Below are positions 44,791 through 56,773 of a DNA stretch of 64,000 nucleotides, piece by piece; within the stretch, counting starts at the first letter, position 1, and every line of letters starts with the position of its first letter. The notes beneath the pieces are model-generated. The model was not told the DNA's origin and made no database searches. It saw nothing but the letters and a program-made list of their open reading frames with translations. Origin of the DNA: an uncultured SAR86 cluster bacterium (GTDB lineage Bacteria > Pseudomonadota > Gammaproteobacteria > Magnimaribacterales > Magnimaribacteraceae); contig CACAIY010000001.1 of assembly GCA_902532675.1 (NCBI GenBank), positions 1 to 64,000 of the forward strand, in the 5' to 3' direction. The translations under genes and the position numbers were made by a program.

Positions 44791-45324
44791 ATGGATAAAC
44801 AATGGTATGTCGTACACGCTTATTCAGGATATGAGACTAAAGTCCGTGAAGCCCTTCTTGAAAGAATTGAAAGACTTGGAATGAGCGATTTGTTTGGAGA
44901 AATCATGGTGCCTTCCGAGGAGGTAGTTGAGATGAGAGGCGGGCAAGAAAGAAAGACTCAACGTAAATTTTTCCCTGGTTATGTTTTAGTAAACATGGAG
45001 CTAAATGATGACAGTTGGCATTTAGTTAAAGACACCCCTAGAGTCATGGGCTTTATTGGCGGAACTAAGGATAAACCTTCTCCTTTATCAAATGTAGAAG
45101 CTAAAGGGATTATGCAGCAACTTGAACAAGGCTCAGATGTTACAAAACCTAAGGTTTCATTTGAGCCTGGAGAAATGGTTAGAGTGGTAGATGGACCATT
45201 TAATGATTTCAGTGGGGTTGTTGAAGAAGTCAACTATGAAAAAAGTAAAGTAAGGGTAGCGGTTTTAATTTTTGGAAGATCTACACCTGTTGAATTACAG
45301 TTTAATCAAATAGAGAAAGGGTAA
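44791..45324 (+). CDS. nusG: Transcription termination/antitermination factor NusG
   Basis: This 177-residue protein binds RNA polymerase and links it to Rho or S10. The N-terminal NGN domain begins [15 protein letters not shown], and the C-terminal KOW motif is [21 protein letters not shown] 44791, two bases after the secE stop, gives the standard length; an earlier TTG at 44761 lies inside secE and is rejected. The stop overlaps the rplK ATG by one base. Confidence 0.97.
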   Translation: MDKQWYVVHAYSGYETKVREALLERIERLGMSDLFGEIMVPSEEVVEMRGGQERKTQRKFFPGYVLVNMELNDDSWHLVKDTPRVMGFIGGTKDKPSPLSNVEAKGIMQQLEQGSDVTKPKVSFEPGEMVRVVDGPFNDFSGVVEEVNYEKSKVRVAVLIFGRSTPVELQFNQIEKG

Positions 45325-45752
45325 TGGCAAAAGAAATAGAAACTTATATAAAGCTTCAAGTGCCAGCTGGAGCTGCCTCACCTAGCCCACCTGTTGGGCC
45401 TGCTTTGGGTCAGCATGGCCTTCCATTGATGGACTTTTGTAATGCTTTCAATGCAAGAACTAAGGACGTAGAACCTGGAATGCCTTGCCCAGTAGTTATT
45501 ACGGTTTACGAAGATAAGAGTTTTGATTTTATTATTAAAACGACCCCAGCTTCAGTGTTGATAAAAAAAGCAGCTGGAGTTCAATCAGGAAGTGGCACAC
45601 CTAACAGCGTAAAAGTAGGAAAAGTAACGAGAGCTCAATTGGAAGAAATAGCAAAGATAAAAGATCCAGATTTAACAGCGGCTGATATGGATGCAGCAGT
45701 TAGAACGTTATCTGGTAGTGCCAGAAGTGCTGGAATTGAAGTAGAAGGATAG
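45324..45752 (+). CDS. rplK: 50S ribosomal protein L11
   Basis: This 142-residue protein starts [20 protein letters not shown] and contains the proline-rich [13 protein letters not shown] of the thiostrepton-sensitive L11 N-domain. It forms the GTPase-associated stalk base. It starts on the nusG stop (TAATG), so there is no room for an L1-binding leader between the genes as in E. coli. Confidence 0.98.
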   Translation: MAKEIETYIKLQVPAGAASPSPPVGPALGQHGLPLMDFCNAFNARTKDVEPGMPCPVVITVYEDKSFDFIIKTTPASVLIKKAAGVQSGSGTPNSVKVGKVTRAQLEEIAKIKDPDLTAADMDAAVRTLSGSARSAGIEVEG

Positions 45753-45754
45753 AA

Positions 45755-46441
45755 ATGAGTCAAAGTAAAAGAAAAGAATATATAGATACATTAGAAGAAA
45801 GAAAATACATGATTTCAGAGGCCATGGAATTTCTTCAATCAGCTCCCAAGGTGAAATTTAATGAATCAATTGATGTTGCCATAAATTTAGGAATAGATCC
45901 TTCTAAGTCAGACCAAAACATGAGAGGAGCTACCTTATTACCGGCTGGTTCCGGAAAGCCTTGTAAAGTGGCTGTGTTTGTAGAAGGTGATCAAGCAAGC
46001 GTTGCTACAGAAGCAGGAGCAGACGCAGTTGGGATGGATGACCTAGCTGAAGAACTAAAGAAAGGTGAAGTGGATTTCGATGTTGTTATTGCCACTCCAG
46101 ACACTATGAAGATAGTTAGTCCTTTAGGAAAAGTTTTAGGTCCTAAAGGCATAATGCCCAATCCAAAAACAGGAACAGTAACAAAAGACGTTGCTACTGC
46201 AGTAAAGAATGCTAAAGCAGGTCAAATAAGGTATAGATCAGATAAAGCAGCGATAGTGCATGGCAGAATAGGAGATATAACTTATTCAGCTGATCAGATT
46301 ACGCAGAATTTAGAGACTCTTTTAGATGATTTAAAAAGGAATAAACCCCCTTCAGCTAAAGGAGTTTTTATACAGAAAGCAACTCTTTCTTCCACTATGG
46401 GAGCAGGAGTTGAAATAGATTTATCCTCTTTAAACTTTTAG
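45755..46441 (+). CDS. rplA: 50S ribosomal protein L1
   Basis: This 228-residue protein forms the L1 stalk near the tRNA exit site. [20 protein letters not shown] is the family signature, and the N-terminal region [20 protein letters not shown] is typical. It follows rplK by two bases. In E. coli L1 represses its own operon; a matching site is not obvious here. Confidence 0.98.
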   Translation: MSQSKRKEYIDTLEERKYMISEAMEFLQSAPKVKFNESIDVAINLGIDPSKSDQNMRGATLLPAGSGKPCKVAVFVEGDQASVATEAGADAVGMDDLAEELKKGEVDFDVVIATPDTMKIVSPLGKVLGPKGIMPNPKTGTVTKDVATAVKNAKAGQIRYRSDKAAIVHGRIGDITYSADQITQNLETLLDDLKRNKPPSAKGVFIQKATLSSTMGAGVEIDLSSLNF

Positions 46442-46626
46442 GAGTTAGAAGTAAGGATAAAGGTTTCTTCAGTATGGTGCGATCTAATCGCTCATCGAAG
46501 ACCGTAGGTGCAAGGAGTAGGTTCCTTGCTTAATAGTTTCAGCCTACGCAGATGGTATATAACTATTTTTTAGTTATATCCGAAAGAAGGTATTGAACAT
46601 TTGTTTGATACTGGGAGGATAGGAAG
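46442..46626 (+). ncRNA. L10 leader (cis-regulatory RNA before rplJ)
   Basis: The 185-base gap between rplA and rplJ holds TTCAGCCTACGCAGATGGT, closely like the conserved GCCTGCGTAGACGGTG block of gammaproteobacterial rplJ leaders. Several potential stems are visible, including CAAGGAGTAGGTTCCTTG and ATAACTATTTTTTAGTTAT. Known L10 leaders bind the L10-L12 complex to repress translation of rplJ. The strong GGGAGGATAGGAAG ribosome region ends it. Confidence 0.75.
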
Positions 46627-47160
46627 ATGCCAATGCGCATTGATGACAAGAAAGTTGCCGTTGAAGGACTTCAAGAAATAGCCAATAAGGCTGTTTCTGC
46701 TGTTGCAGCTGATTATCATGGAACTTCAGTTTCTGAGTTAACTGCTTTAAGACAGGAAGCAAGAGAATCCGAAGTTCATTTGAAAGTAATACGTAATACT
46801 TTAGCTAAAAAGGCTTTAAGTGATACTAAATTTTCTTGTTTTGAAGATCTATTAGTCGGCCCAACCATGTTGGCTTTCTCTTTAGGAGATCCAACTAGTG
46901 CGGCTAAGCTAGTAAATAACTTCACAAAGGTTAATAAAAATTTCCAAGTCAAAGGTATATCTTTAGGAGATACTTTATTAGAGCTTTCTAAATTATCTGC
47001 TTTAGCAAATATGCCGAACAGAGAACAAGCTCTATCTCAATTGGCCGGGATGTTGAATGCGCCTATGAATCAATTTGTATCTATTCTTAATCAAGTACCT
47101 TCTACATTAGTTAGAACGTTGCAAGCGGTTAAGGAACAAAAAGAACAGGCGGAATCTTAA
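46627..47160 (+). CDS. rplJ: 50S ribosomal protein L10
   Basis: This 177-residue protein anchors L7/L12 dimers on the ribosome. The N-domain shows KAVSAVAADYHGTSVSELTALR and HLKVIRNTLAKKAL; the C-terminal helix binds L12. It is likely autoregulated through the leader upstream. The ATG follows AGGAAG. Confidence 0.97.
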   Translation: MPMRIDDKKVAVEGLQEIANKAVSAVAADYHGTSVSELTALRQEARESEVHLKVIRNTLAKKALSDTKFSCFEDLLVGPTMLAFSLGDPTSAAKLVNNFTKVNKNFQVKGISLGDTLLELSKLSALANMPNREQALSQLAGMLNAPMNQFVSILNQVPSTLVRTLQAVKEQKEQAES

Positions 47161-47185
47161 ATAATAAAAAAATTGGAGAATAATA

Positions 47186-47572
47186 ATGGCATTAAGTAAA
47201 GAAGAAATTTTAGACGCTATTTCAGAAATGAGTGTAATTGATATTGTTGATTTAATTTCAGCGATGGAAGAAAAGTTTGGCGTTTCAGCTGCTGCACCTG
47301 TAGCTGCTGCTGCACCTGCTGCAGGTGGAGGAGATGCTGGAGCTGAAGAAGCTGCAGATGACGCACCTGTTGATATTCACTTAACTGACGTTGGAGATAA
47401 AAAAGTAGATGTTATAAAAGCTGTTAGAGCAATAACAGGATTAGGATTAAAAGATGCAAAAGCCTTAGTTGATGAAGCACCTTCTGTAATAAAGGAAGGC
47501 GTGGATAAAGCTGAAGCTGAAGAGCACGCAAAAGCTCTAGAAGAAGCTGGAGCTAAAGCAGAGCTTAAATAA
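47186..47572 (+). CDS. rplL: 50S ribosomal protein L7/L12
   Basis: This 128-residue stalk protein has an N-terminal dimer domain ([20 protein letters not shown]), an alanine/glycine-rich hinge at about residues 34-58, and a C-terminal domain with [10 protein letters not shown]-like [20 protein letters not shown]. It recruits translation factors. GGAGAA precedes the start. Only 38 bases separate it from rpoB. Confidence 0.98.
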   Translation: MALSKEEILDAISEMSVIDIVDLISAMEEKFGVSAAAPVAAAAPAAGGGDAGAEEAADDAPVDIHLTDVGDKKVDVIKAVRAITGLGLKDAKALVDEAPSVIKEGVDKAEAEEHAKALEEAGAKAELK

Positions 47573-47610
47573 TAAACCCTAATTCATATAAATAATTTAA
47601 AGAGGTCTTT

Positions 47611-50600
47611 ATGAGTTTTTCGTACACTGAGAAGAAGAGAGTAAGAAGAAGTTTTGAGAAAATTTCTAGCGTAATGGAACTTCCCAATCTTCTAGCTACA
47701 CAAGTTCAATCGTATGATGCTTTTCTTCAAAGGTATGTTGATTCTGATAAGAGGCTGAATGCAGGCTTAGAGCAAGTATTAAACTCTATTTTTCCCATAG
47801 AAAGCCATAATGGCTTTGCAAGAATGGAGTATTCAGGTTACTCATTAGGCGAACCCGTATTTAATGAAAGAGAATGTAAGCTTAAAGGAATAACTTATGA
47901 AATACCTTTACATATCAATTGTGACCTTTTCTTTATAGATAAAGATTCTGGGAAACTTAAAGAAGGAAAGTCTCAAAATGTTTATATGGGAACAGTCCCT
48001 TTAATGACAGAACATGGAACTTTCATTATTAATGGAACAGAAAGGGTTGTAGTCTCTCAACTTCATAGATCTCCTGGTCTATTCTTTGATCATGATAAAG
48101 GAAAAAGCCATTCATCAGGCAAGGTTCTTTATGGAGCAAGAGTAATTCCTTATAGAGGTTCTTGGCTGGATTTTGAGTTTGATGCTAAGGATTTAGTTTA
48201 TGTTCGAATAGACAGAAGAAGGAAGTTATTAGCGACAATACTCCTGAAGGCACTAAAGTTAACTAACCAACAAATTCTCGAAAAATTTTATGAAACTGAG
48301 ATCTATAAAATTAAGAATAATGAAGTCTTTCAACTACAGGTTATTCCAAGAAGGTTAATGGGAAGGGTTTCTCCAGTTGATATAGAAGCAAAAGGAGAAG
48401 TGGTTGTTAAAAAAGGTGAAAGAATAAGTGCTAGGCATATAAGAAAGATAGAGAGTGCAAGGATAAAGAATCTAGACTTACCTAAAGAGGCAATCTATGG
48501 GCAAGTATTAGCAAAAGATCTTCTAGACAAGACCACAGGCGAGATAATTATTGAATCTAATACTATTATAGATGAAGAGAATTTACCTACTATTGAAGAC
48601 TTAAAACTTACGGAACTTGAAACTCTTTATATTAACGATATTGAATCAGGACCTTATATGGCTGATACCTTAAGAGCGGATACAACTACTAATGAGATAG
48701 AAGCATTGGTAGAAATTTATAGAATGATGAGGCCAGGGGAACCTCCTACGAAGGAAGCAGCAACAACACTTTTTACTAACTTATTTTTCAACCCTGAAAG
48801 ATATGACTTATCTGCGGTTGGAAGAATGAAATTCAATAAAAGATTAGGTTTCGAAGACTTCACAGGTAGTAATATTCTCGCTGATGATGATATTCTCAAC
48901 ACACTAAAAACATTGGTTTCTATAAGAAATGGTAAAGGCAATGTTGATGATATAGACCATTTAGGAAATAGGAGGATAAGATCTGTAGGAGAAATGGTTT
49001 CAAATCAATATCGTATAGGTTTAGTTAGAGTAGAGAGAGCCGTCAGAGAGAGGTTGGCAACGGCTGAAGCAGATGACCTTGGTCCACAAGACCTGATTAA
49101 TGCCAAACCAGTTTCGGCTGCTGTGAAAGAATTCTTTGGTTCAAGTCAACTTTCCCAATTCATGGATCAAAACAATCCTCTTTCTGAAATTACACACAAA
49201 AGAAGGATTTCTGCATTAGGACCAGGCGGTCTTACCAGAGAAAGAGCTGGGTTTGAAGTTCGAGATGTCCACCCAACACATTATGGAAGAGTCTGTCCTA
49301 TAGAAACTCCTGAGGGACCCAATATTGGATTAATTAATAATTTAGCAGCTTATGCTAGAACCAATGAATATGGTTTTCTTGAGAGCCCTTTTAGAAAAGC
49401 TAAAAACGGTAAGGTTTCTGATGATTTTCATTATTTATCTGCAATAGAAGAAGGTGACTTCGTTATTGCTCAAGCAAGTGCCTTATTGGATTCAAATAAC
49501 AAGTTTACTGAGGAGCTAGTGCCTGTCAGATTTAAGAATGAATTCTCTTTCATGCCTCCTGAAAGGGTAGATTTCATGGATGTTTCCCCCCAACAAGCTT
49601 TCTCTGTTGCAGCTTCTTTAATTCCCTTCTTGGAACATGATGATGCGAATAGGGCATTAATGGGATCTAATATGATGAAACAAGCAGTTCCTACTCTTCA
49701 ATCAGACAAACCTCTTGTTGGGACTGGAGTTGAGAGACTTGTGGCTAAGGATTCGGGCTCTTGCGTTATTGCTAATAGAGGGGGGTCAGTCGAGAGTATT
49801 GATGCAAGTAGAATAGTAATTAGAGTTAATGAAAAAGAGATTAAAGCAGGAGATTCTGGTGTAGATATTTATAATCTTATTAAATACACAAGATCAAACC
49901 AGAATACATGTATAAATCAAAGGCCTATTGTTTCTATCGGTGATAAAATCAAGAAGAATGATATTTTAGCCGACGGTCCTTCTATAGACTTAGGAGAACT
50001 GTCTTTAGGGCAGAATGTAAGAATTGCTTTTATGCCTTGGCACGGATATAACTTTGAAGATTCTATCTTAATCTCAGACAAGCTTGTACGCGATGATAAG
50101 TTTACGAGTATCCATATACAGGAACTGACTTGTGTAGCTAGAGATACCAAATTAGGACCAGAAGAAATATCGGCAGATATACCTAATGTTGGTGATAATG
50201 CTTTATCAAAACTAGATGAGCATGGAATTGTGCATATTGGTGCAGAAGTTAAGGCAGGTGATATTCTAGTTGGCAAGGTCACCCCCAAAGGAGAAACTCA
50301 ACTTAGCCCTGAAGAAAAATTACTTAGGGCTATTTTTGGAGAGAAAGCATCAGATGTAAAAGATAGCTCTCTAAGGGTATCTTCTGGAGCAGATGGAACC
50401 GTCATAGATGTGCATGTATTTACAAGAGACGGTATTGAAAAAGATGGTAGGGCAGTTTCAATAGAAGAGTCACAACTAGTAGATATAAAAAAGGACATTG
50501 ATGATGAATTAAAGATTTTAGAAGAAACAGCTTATTCTAGGCTTGAAAATATTCTTTTAGGTAAGAAAGTTGTTTCAGGAAAAGGAATGAAAAAAGGAGC

Positions 50601-51675
50601 AACAATTAAATCAATAGATTTAAATGAATTGCCAAGAGAAGATTGGTTCAAAATAAGAATAGACAATGAGTCTTCTAACAAACAAATTGAGAATATAGCT
50701 AAAAGCTTAAAAGAGTATAAACAAGATCTAGACTTAGCTTTTGATGAAAGGAAATCTAAAGTCGTAGGCGGTGATGATCTTGCTCCTGGGGTCTTAAAGA
50801 TTGTAAAAGTTTACTTAGCTATTAAAAGGAGAATTCAGCCAGGTGACAAACTAGCTGGTAGGCATGGAAATAAAGGTGTTATATCAGTGATTATGCCAGA
50901 GGAAGATATGCCTTATGATGAGAATGGCCAGCCAGTTGATATTGTTCTTAATCCTTTAGGAGTGCCCTCAAGAATGAATGTTGGTCAGGTACTTGAAACA
51001 CACCTAGGCTGGGCTGCTAAGGAGCTGGGAACTAAGATTGGTAATATGCTTGATACTGGTTCTAAATCTTCTGAAATTAAGGATTTTCTTTCTGAAATAT
51101 ATGAAAAAAATGGCTCGCAAGATTTAAGCTCTTTAAAGGAAGGAGAAATAATTGAATTAGCTACTAACTTAAGAAATGGTGTTCCAATGGCAACGCCAGT
51201 TTTTGATGGTGCTAAAGAAAGTGAAGTTAAATCTATGCTTGAGCTAGCTGAATTGCCAAGTAGTGGACAAACTCAACTCTTTGACGGAAGAACAGGTGAT
51301 AAATTTGATAGAGAAACAACTATTGGTTATATGTACATTCTTAAATTAAATCACCTAATTGAAGACAAGATGCATGCTAGGTCTACTGGAAGTTATAGCT
51401 TGGTAACTCAACAACCTCTTGGAGGTAAGGCTCAATTTGGAGGTCAAAGATTTGGTGAAATGGAAGTTTGGGCTCTCGAGGCTTACGGTGCAGCGCATAC
51501 ACTGCAAGAGATGCTAACTGTAAAGTCAGATGATGTAGCAGGAAGAACCAAGGTATATAAAAACTTAGTGGACGGAAATTTTGAAATGGAAACTGGTGTT
51601 CCTGAGTCATTTAATGTCCTTACAAAAGAAATAAGATCTCTTGGAATAGATATTGATTTGGAACAAATAGATTAG
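47611..51675 (+). CDS. rpoB: RNA polymerase subunit beta
   Basis: This 1354-residue catalytic subunit has the rifampicin-binding cluster [20 protein letters not shown] and [12 protein letters not shown] at about residues 510-545, with the usual sensitive residues. [15 protein letters not shown] near residue 1080 and the C-terminal [20 protein letters not shown] are invariant regions. It is a good phylogenetic marker for this contig. AGAGG precedes the ATG. Confidence 0.99.
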   Translation: MSFSYTEKKRVRRSFEKISSVMELPNLLATQVQSYDAFLQRYVDSDKRLNAGLEQVLNSIFPIESHNGFARMEYSGYSLGEPVFNERECKLKGITYEIPLHINCDLFFIDKDSGKLKEGKSQNVYMGTVPLMTEHGTFIINGTERVVVSQLHRSPGLFFDHDKGKSHSSGKVLYGARVIPYRGSWLDFEFDAKDLVYVRIDRRRKLLATILLKALKLTNQQILEKFYETEIYKIKNNEVFQLQVIPRRLMGRVSPVDIEAKGEVVVKKGERISARHIRKIESARIKNLDLPKEAIYGQVLAKDLLDKTTGEIIIESNTIIDEENLPTIEDLKLTELETLYINDIESGPYMADTLRADTTTNEIEALVEIYRMMRPGEPPTKEAATTLFTNLFFNPERYDLSAVGRMKFNKRLGFEDFTGSNILADDDILNTLKTLVSIRNGKGNVDDIDHLGNRRIRSVGEMVSNQYRIGLVRVERAVRERLATAEADDLGPQDLINAKPVSAAVKEFFGSSQLSQFMDQNNPLSEITHKRRISALGPGGLTRERAGFEVRDVHPTHYGRVCPIETPEGPNIGLINNLAAYARTNEYGFLESPFRKAKNGKVSDDFHYLSAIEEGDFVIAQASALLDSNNKFTEELVPVRFKNEFSFMPPERVDFMDVSPQQAFSVAASLIPFLEHDDANRALMGSNMMKQAVPTLQSDKPLVGTGVERLVAKDSGSCVIANRGGSVESIDASRIVIRVNEKEIKAGDSGVDIYNLIKYTRSNQNTCINQRPIVSIGDKIKKNDILADGPSIDLGELSLGQNVRIAFMPWHGYNFEDSILISDKLVRDDKFTSIHIQELTCVARDTKLGPEEISADIPNVGDNALSKLDEHGIVHIGAEVKAGDILVGKVTPKGETQLSPEEKLLRAIFGEKASDVKDSSLRVSSGADGTVIDVHVFTRDGIEKDGRAVSIEESQLVDIKKDIDDELKILEETAYSRLENILLGKKVVSGKGMKKGATIKSIDLNELPREDWFKIRIDNESSNKQIENIAKSLKEYKQDLDLAFDERKSKVVGGDDLAPGVLKIVKVYLAIKRRIQPGDKLAGRHGNKGVISVIMPEEDMPYDENGQPVDIVLNPLGVPSRMNVGQVLETHLGWAAKELGTKIGNMLDTGSKSSEIKDFLSEIYEKNGSQDLSSLKEGEIIELATNLRNGVPMATPVFDGAKESEVKSMLELAELPSSGQTQLFDGRTGDKFDRETTIGYMYILKLNHLIEDKMHARSTGSYSLVTQQPLGGKAQFGGQRFGEMEVWALEAYGAAHTLQEMLTVKSDDVAGRTKVYKNLVDGNFEMETGVPESFNVLTKEIRSLGIDIDLEQID

Positions 51676-51678
51676 GAG
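51674..51678 (+). promoter_or_regulatory. Ribosome binding site fixing the TTG start of rpoC
   Basis: AGGAG overlaps the rpoB TAG stop and lies six bases before TTG at 51685. The position supports TTG as the true start and implies coupled rpoB-rpoC translation. Confidence 0.75.
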
Positions 51679-51684
51679 TAAAAG

Positions 51685-54600
51685 TTGAAAGATTTAGTAG
51701 ATTTATTAAAAACGCAAGGTCATGGGGTTGAATACAACTCTATAAGAGCTGGATTGGCTTCTCCTCAACAAATTAGATCTTGGTCTTATGGGGAAGTGAA
51801 AAAGCCTGAGACTATTAATTACAGAACCTTTAAACCAGAAAGAGACGGATTATTTTGCTCCAAGATATTTGGTCCTATTAAAGATTACGAATGCATATGT
51901 GGAAAATATAAACGTATGAAACATAGGGGCGTTGTTTGTGAGAAATGCGGAGTTGAAGTAACCCTTTCTAAGGTCAGAAGAGAAAGGATGGGACATATTG
52001 AACTTGCCGCCCCGGTTGCCCATATTTGGTTCTTAAAGTCATTACCTTCTCGATTAGCGCTTGCTCTTGATCTGACTTTAAAAGATTTAGAAAGAGTTTT
52101 ATATTTTGAATCTTTCATAGTAATTGAACCTGGAATGACTGATTTAGAGGTAGGTCAACTATTAACTGATGAAGAATATTACGAGGCTTTAGAAACTTGG
52201 GGAGATGAATTCGAAGCAGGTATGGGAGCTGAGTCTATTCAAACTCTCTTAAAAGAATTGGATTTAGAATCTGCTATAAAGGACATTCAAGATGAGATGC
52301 CTTTGACAAAATCAGAAGCTAAGTTAAAGAAGTTTGCTAAAAGATTAAAATTACTTAAGTCTTTTAATGAATCTGGAAATAGACCTGAATGGATGGTTCT
52401 AGAAGTTTTACCTATTCTACCACCCGATCTAAGGCCTTTAGTGCCATTAGAAGGTGGAAGGTTTGCCACTTCTGATTTAAATGATCTATATAGAAGGGTC
52501 ATAAATAGAAATAATAGGCTTAAGAGGCTCTTGGATTTAAATGCTCCAGAAATAATTACTAGAAATGAAAAAAGAATGTTACAGGAGTCAGTTGACGCAT
52601 TATTAGATAATGGAAGAAGAGGAAGGGCGGTAACAGGCTCAAACAAGAGACCTCTTAAATCTCTAGCTGACATGATAAAAGGGAAACAGGGAAGATTTAG
52701 GCAGAACCTTTTAGGAAAGAGAGTGGACTATTCAGGTCGTTCAGTGATCGTAGTAGGTCCAACTTTAAAGCTTCATCAATGTGGATTACCTAAGAAAATG
52801 GCTCTTGAACTATTTAAACCATTTGTCTTTGGTAGATTGCAGCAACTTGAGCTTGCTAATACTATTAAGCTTGCCAAAAGAATGGTAGACAGAGAAGAGC
52901 CTGAAGTTTGGGACATATTGGATGAAGTTATTCGAGAACATCCTGTTATGCTTAATCGGGCACCAACTCTACACAGGCTAGGAATTCAAGCCTTCGAACC
53001 TGTTTTGGTTGAAGGGAAAGCTATTCAACTGCACCCCTTAGTTTGTAAAGCTTACAATGCAGATTTCGATGGAGATCAGATGGCTGTTCATGTGCCCCTT
53101 ACTTTAGAAGCACAAATAGAATGTAGAGCTTTAATGATGGCTACCAATAACATACTGTCTCCATCAAACGGAAAACCAATAATTGATCCTTCTCAGGATG
53201 TTGTCCTGGGTTTGTATTACATGACTAGAGAAAAAACTAATGATCTAGGTGAAGGGAAGATTATGTCTTCTCCTGATGAAGTAAATAGAGCTTATTATTC
53301 TGGACATGTTGGGTTGCAAGCTAAGATTAAAGTTAGATTAAAACCAAAAAAACTAGATGACGAACCTGAACAGATTGTAGAGACAACTGTTGGGAGAACT
53401 TTACTTTATGATCTTCTTCCAGAAGGCATGTCATTTGATCTAATAAATATTACTTTAGATAGCAAGCAAATATCTTCTTTAATTGATGTTTGCTATAGAA
53501 AAGCTGGTCTTAAAAGAACAGTAATTTTTGCTGATAGGTTAATGTACACGGGGTATGAATTTTCTACTAAGTCCGGATCTTCTATAGGTATTGATGATTT
53601 CGTTATACCTGAAGATAAACAAAGAATTGTTGCTGAGGCCGAGAAAGAAGTAAAAGATATTGAAACCCAATTTGCTTCGGGTCTTGTAACTAAAGGAGAG
53701 AAATATAATAAAGCCATTGATATTTGGACTAGAGCAAATGAAATGATAGCAAAATCAATGATGGATAATATATCTAAGGAAGAAGTCGAAGAAGCAGATG
53801 GTGGTATTGCGCTCTCAGATTCATTTAATTCTGTTTTTATGTATGCTGATTCAGGTTCAAGAGGTTCTCCAGCTCAAATTAGACAATTAGCGGGAATGAG
53901 AGGACTATTGGCAAAACCAGATGGTTCAATAATCGAAACACCTGTTACTTCTAATTTTAGGGAAGGCTTAACTGCTCAAGAGTATTTCATTTCTACTCAT
54001 GGAGCTAGGAAAGGATTGGCAGATACAGCGCTAAAAACGGCCAATTCTGGATACTTAACTAGGAGATTGGTCGATGTTGCTCAGGATATGGTAGTCAGTG
54101 AAGAAGATTGCGGCACATCTGGTGGTATTCTAATGAAATCAATTATTGACGGAGGTCAAGTATTAGTTCCTCTTGGTGATAGGGTCTTAGGAAGGACCGT
54201 AGCAGAAGATGTTAAATCAATAGATGGAAAGGAAACTCTTCTTAAAGCTAACACTTTAATTGATGAAGATATTGTTGATACCTTAGATGAAAAGAATATA
54301 TATGAGATAAAAGTTAGATCACCTATTCATTGTGAAACGATTCACGGTATATGTTCTAAATGTTATGGAAGAGATTTAGGAAGAGGGCATAAAGTCGATA
54401 TAGGGGAATCTGTTGGGATAGTAGCAGCTCAGTCTATTGGCGAACCAGGTACTCAATTAACAATGAGGACATTCCATATTGGAGGAGCTGCTTCAGGAAC
54501 TTCTGCTGAAGACAATATTGAAACTAATTTTTTAGGTAAGGTTACTTACGATACTAGGACAGTTAAAAAGAAGGATGGGACTTACATTTCTCTATCCCAG

Positions 54601-55848
54601 TCTTCTGACATAACAGTTGTAGATGAAAATGGAAGGATAGTTGAAAGTTATAAAGTACCTTATGGAACTGTATTAAATTTTGCTAACGGAAGTAAAGTTA
54701 ATCCTGGAGATATTCTTGCGAAATGGGATCCTCTAACAAGACCAGTTATTGCTGAGGTTTCTGGTAAAGCAAAATTTGTTGATATTGAAGATGGCATTAC
54801 GGCTAGAGTAAAACAAGACGACTTAACAGGCTTAAGTAATATTGAAATAATAGATGTAACTGAAAGACCAAAAGGTGATGCTCAAGATAAGAGGCCAGCT
54901 ATTCACATAGTGGATGGTAGAGGTAAAGATAAGAATTTACCAGATTCCGAAGCTCCAGCAATTTATTCTTTACCAGGTAATGCTTTTATCCAATTAAAAG
55001 ATGGTCAAGATGTTGGGGTTGGCGAAGTAATTGCAAGAATTTCACAAGAGTCAGCTAAAACAAAAGATATTACAGGTGGTTTACCTAGGGTTGCAGATTT
55101 ATTTGAAGCTAGAAAACCAAAAGAACCTGCTATTCTTGCACAAGCTTCAGGAATTGTGTCTTGGGGTAAACCAACTAAAGGAAAAGAAAGGCTAGTTATT
55201 ACCGATGAAGAAGGTAATGATCATGCAACTTTAATCTTAAGAACACGACATATTAATGTTTTTGAAGGAGAGAGAGTTGAAAAGGGTGACATAGTTTCTG
55301 ATGGGGCAATGAGCCCTCATGACATACTTGCTCTAAGGGGTTTAGAAGAATTAACTGAATACATCGTAAATGGTATTCAAGAAGTTTATAGACTTCAGGG
55401 AGTTAGTATCAATGATAAGCATATAGAAGTAATCTTAAACCAAATGCTTAGGAAGGTAGTAATAACTGAGCCAGGAGATTCAGAATTCATTATGGGAGAG
55501 CAGACAGAATTCTCAAGAGTAAAAGAAGCTAACTTGGCTTTACGAGAAGCTAAGAAGGCTGAAGTTAGATACGAAAGGATTTTATTGGGCATAACAAAAG
55601 CTTCCCTTGCAACTGAATCATTTATTTCTGCTGCATCTTTCCAAGAGACGACGAGGGTACTTACTGAGGCTGCTACAACTGGAAGAGTAGACCATTTGAG
55701 GGGATTGAAAGAGAATGTTGTGGTAGGCAGATTGATACCGGCTGGTTCAGGTTTAGCAACATTACAAAGTGAAATGGAGAATGTAGAAGAAGATTTTGAA
55801 ATTGATCTTGAGAAAGCTTTAAGTGAGGCACTAAATGAAGAAGAGTAA
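51685..55848 (+). CDS. rpoC: RNA polymerase subunit beta'
   Basis: This 1387-residue subunit has the N-terminal zinc site [19 protein letters not shown], the catalytic magnesium loop [15 protein letters not shown], the second zinc group (CGTSGG...[13 protein letters not shown]) and the trigger-loop region [15 protein letters not shown]. Start is TTG after AGGAG, whereas E. coli uses GTG. Length is close to the 1407 residues of E. coli. Confidence 0.99.
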   Translation: MKDLVDLLKTQGHGVEYNSIRAGLASPQQIRSWSYGEVKKPETINYRTFKPERDGLFCSKIFGPIKDYECICGKYKRMKHRGVVCEKCGVEVTLSKVRRERMGHIELAAPVAHIWFLKSLPSRLALALDLTLKDLERVLYFESFIVIEPGMTDLEVGQLLTDEEYYEALETWGDEFEAGMGAESIQTLLKELDLESAIKDIQDEMPLTKSEAKLKKFAKRLKLLKSFNESGNRPEWMVLEVLPILPPDLRPLVPLEGGRFATSDLNDLYRRVINRNNRLKRLLDLNAPEIITRNEKRMLQESVDALLDNGRRGRAVTGSNKRPLKSLADMIKGKQGRFRQNLLGKRVDYSGRSVIVVGPTLKLHQCGLPKKMALELFKPFVFGRLQQLELANTIKLAKRMVDREEPEVWDILDEVIREHPVMLNRAPTLHRLGIQAFEPVLVEGKAIQLHPLVCKAYNADFDGDQMAVHVPLTLEAQIECRALMMATNNILSPSNGKPIIDPSQDVVLGLYYMTREKTNDLGEGKIMSSPDEVNRAYYSGHVGLQAKIKVRLKPKKLDDEPEQIVETTVGRTLLYDLLPEGMSFDLINITLDSKQISSLIDVCYRKAGLKRTVIFADRLMYTGYEFSTKSGSSIGIDDFVIPEDKQRIVAEAEKEVKDIETQFASGLVTKGEKYNKAIDIWTRANEMIAKSMMDNISKEEVEEADGGIALSDSFNSVFMYADSGSRGSPAQIRQLAGMRGLLAKPDGSIIETPVTSNFREGLTAQEYFISTHGARKGLADTALKTANSGYLTRRLVDVAQDMVVSEEDCGTSGGILMKSIIDGGQVLVPLGDRVLGRTVAEDVKSIDGKETLLKANTLIDEDIVDTLDEKNIYEIKVRSPIHCETIHGICSKCYGRDLGRGHKVDIGESVGIVAAQSIGEPGTQLTMRTFHIGGAASGTSAEDNIETNFLGKVTYDTRTVKKKDGTYISLSQSSDITVVDENGRIVESYKVPYGTVLNFANGSKVNPGDILAKWDPLTRPVIAEVSGKAKFVDIEDGITARVKQDDLTGLSNIEIIDVTERPKGDAQDKRPAIHIVDGRGKDKNLPDSEAPAIYSLPGNAFIQLKDGQDVGVGEVIARISQESAKTKDITGGLPRVADLFEARKPKEPAILAQASGIVSWGKPTKGKERLVITDEEGNDHATLILRTRHINVFEGERVEKGDIVSDGAMSPHDILALRGLEELTEYIVNGIQEVYRLQGVSINDKHIEVILNQMLRKVVITEPGDSEFIMGEQTEFSRVKEANLALREAKKAEVRYERILLGITKASLATESFISAASFQETTRVLTEAATTGRVDHLRGLKENVVVGRLIPAGSGLATLQSEMENVEEDFEIDLEKALSEALNEEE

Positions 55849-55852
55849 TTCG

Positions 55853-55881
55853 TTGACCTTGGTACAAGGTCTCTTTACAAT
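55853..55881 (+). promoter_or_regulatory. Candidate promoter of the rpsL-rpsG-fusA operon
   Basis: TTGACC and TACAAT are spaced by 17 bases and lie 25 bases before the rpsL ATG, starting five bases after the rpoC stop. Both elements match five of six consensus positions. The spacer is part of a perfect inverted repeat. Confidence 0.6.
55855..55871. repeat. Perfect 7-base inverted repeat inside the rpsL promoter
   Basis: GACCTTG-GTA-CAAGGTC can form a hairpin in rpoC-end RNA, followed by TCTTTA, or serve as a symmetric protein site overlapping the -35 element. It could be a weak rpoC terminator or an operator. Confidence 0.6.
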
Positions 55882-55906
55882 TCCGCACTTTTAAAAGAAT
55901 TAAACT

Positions 55907-56278
55907 ATGGCAACTGTAAATCAACTGGTAAGAAAACCTAGAAAAAGAAAGGTCATGAAGACAGATGTGCCTGCCTTAAAAGGATCTCCTCAAAGGAGAG
56001 GAGTCTGCACCAGGGTTTATACAACAACTCCAAAGAAGCCCAATTCCGCATTAAGAAAAGTATGCAAAGTAAGACTTACATCTGGCTTTGAAGTTATTTC
56101 ATATATAGGCGGTGAAGGGCACAATTTGCAAGAACACTCAGTGGTTCTGATAAGAGGAGGAAGAGTCAAGGATTTACCTGGCGTTAGATATCATACCGTA
56201 AGAGGAACATTAGACACTTCAGGTGTTGATGACAGAAAACAAAGGCGTTCGAAATACGGCGCTAAGAAACCTAAATAA
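55907..56278 (+). CDS. rpsL: 30S ribosomal protein S12
   Basis: This 123-residue protein of the decoding centre has the invariant [18 protein letters not shown] with K43, the streptomycin-sensitive residue, and [16 protein letters not shown] with the second sensitive lysine. Length matches E. coli closely. It is first in the str operon, two bases upstream of rpsG. Confidence 0.99.
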   Translation: MATVNQLVRKPRKRKVMKTDVPALKGSPQRRGVCTRVYTTTPKKPNSALRKVCKVRLTSGFEVISYIGGEGHNLQEHSVVLIRGGRVKDLPGVRYHTVRGTLDTSGVDDRKQRRSKYGAKKPK

Positions 56279-56280
56279 TA

Positions 56281-56751
56281 ATGTCTAGAAGAAAAGCAGC
56301 ACCAAAAAGAACAATATTACCAGATCCTAAATTTGGTAATCTAAAAGTTGCTAAATTTATGAATCAGATCATGACAAATGGTAAGAAGTCGGTGGCAGAG
56401 AAGATTATTTATGGTGCATTTGATGAGATTGCTAAAAAGTCTGACAAAGAACCAATTGAAGTATTTGAAAAGGCACTAGACGAAGTAGGTCCAATGGTGG
56501 AAGTGAAAGCAAGAAGGGTTGGAGGTGCTACCTATCAGATTCCTATGGAAGTTAGACCTGCAAGAAGGAGTGCTTTGGCGATGAGATGGATAGCAACATA
56601 CGCTAAGTCTAGATCTGAAAAGAATATGACACTTAGGCTTGCAAATGAATTGCTAGAAGCATGTGAAGGAAAGGGCGAAGCAGTTAAGAAAAAAGAAGAT
56701 ACTCATAGAATGGCGGAAGCTAATAGAGCTTTCTCTCATTTCAGATTTTAA
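56281..56751 (+). CDS. rpsG: 30S ribosomal protein S7
   Basis: This 156-residue primary 16S-binding protein starts [20 protein letters not shown] and contains [20 protein letters not shown], the family signature. It organises the head of the small subunit. In E. coli S7 represses the str operon by binding the rpsL-rpsG spacer. Here that spacer is only two bases, so the same mechanism seems unlikely. Confidence 0.99.
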   Translation: MSRRKAAPKRTILPDPKFGNLKVAKFMNQIMTNGKKSVAEKIIYGAFDEIAKKSDKEPIEVFEKALDEVGPMVEVKARRVGGATYQIPMEVRPARRSALAMRWIATYAKSRSEKNMTLRLANELLEACEGKGEAVKKKEDTHRMAEANRAFSHFRF

Positions 56752-56773
56752 TAATAAATTTCATAAATAGATT

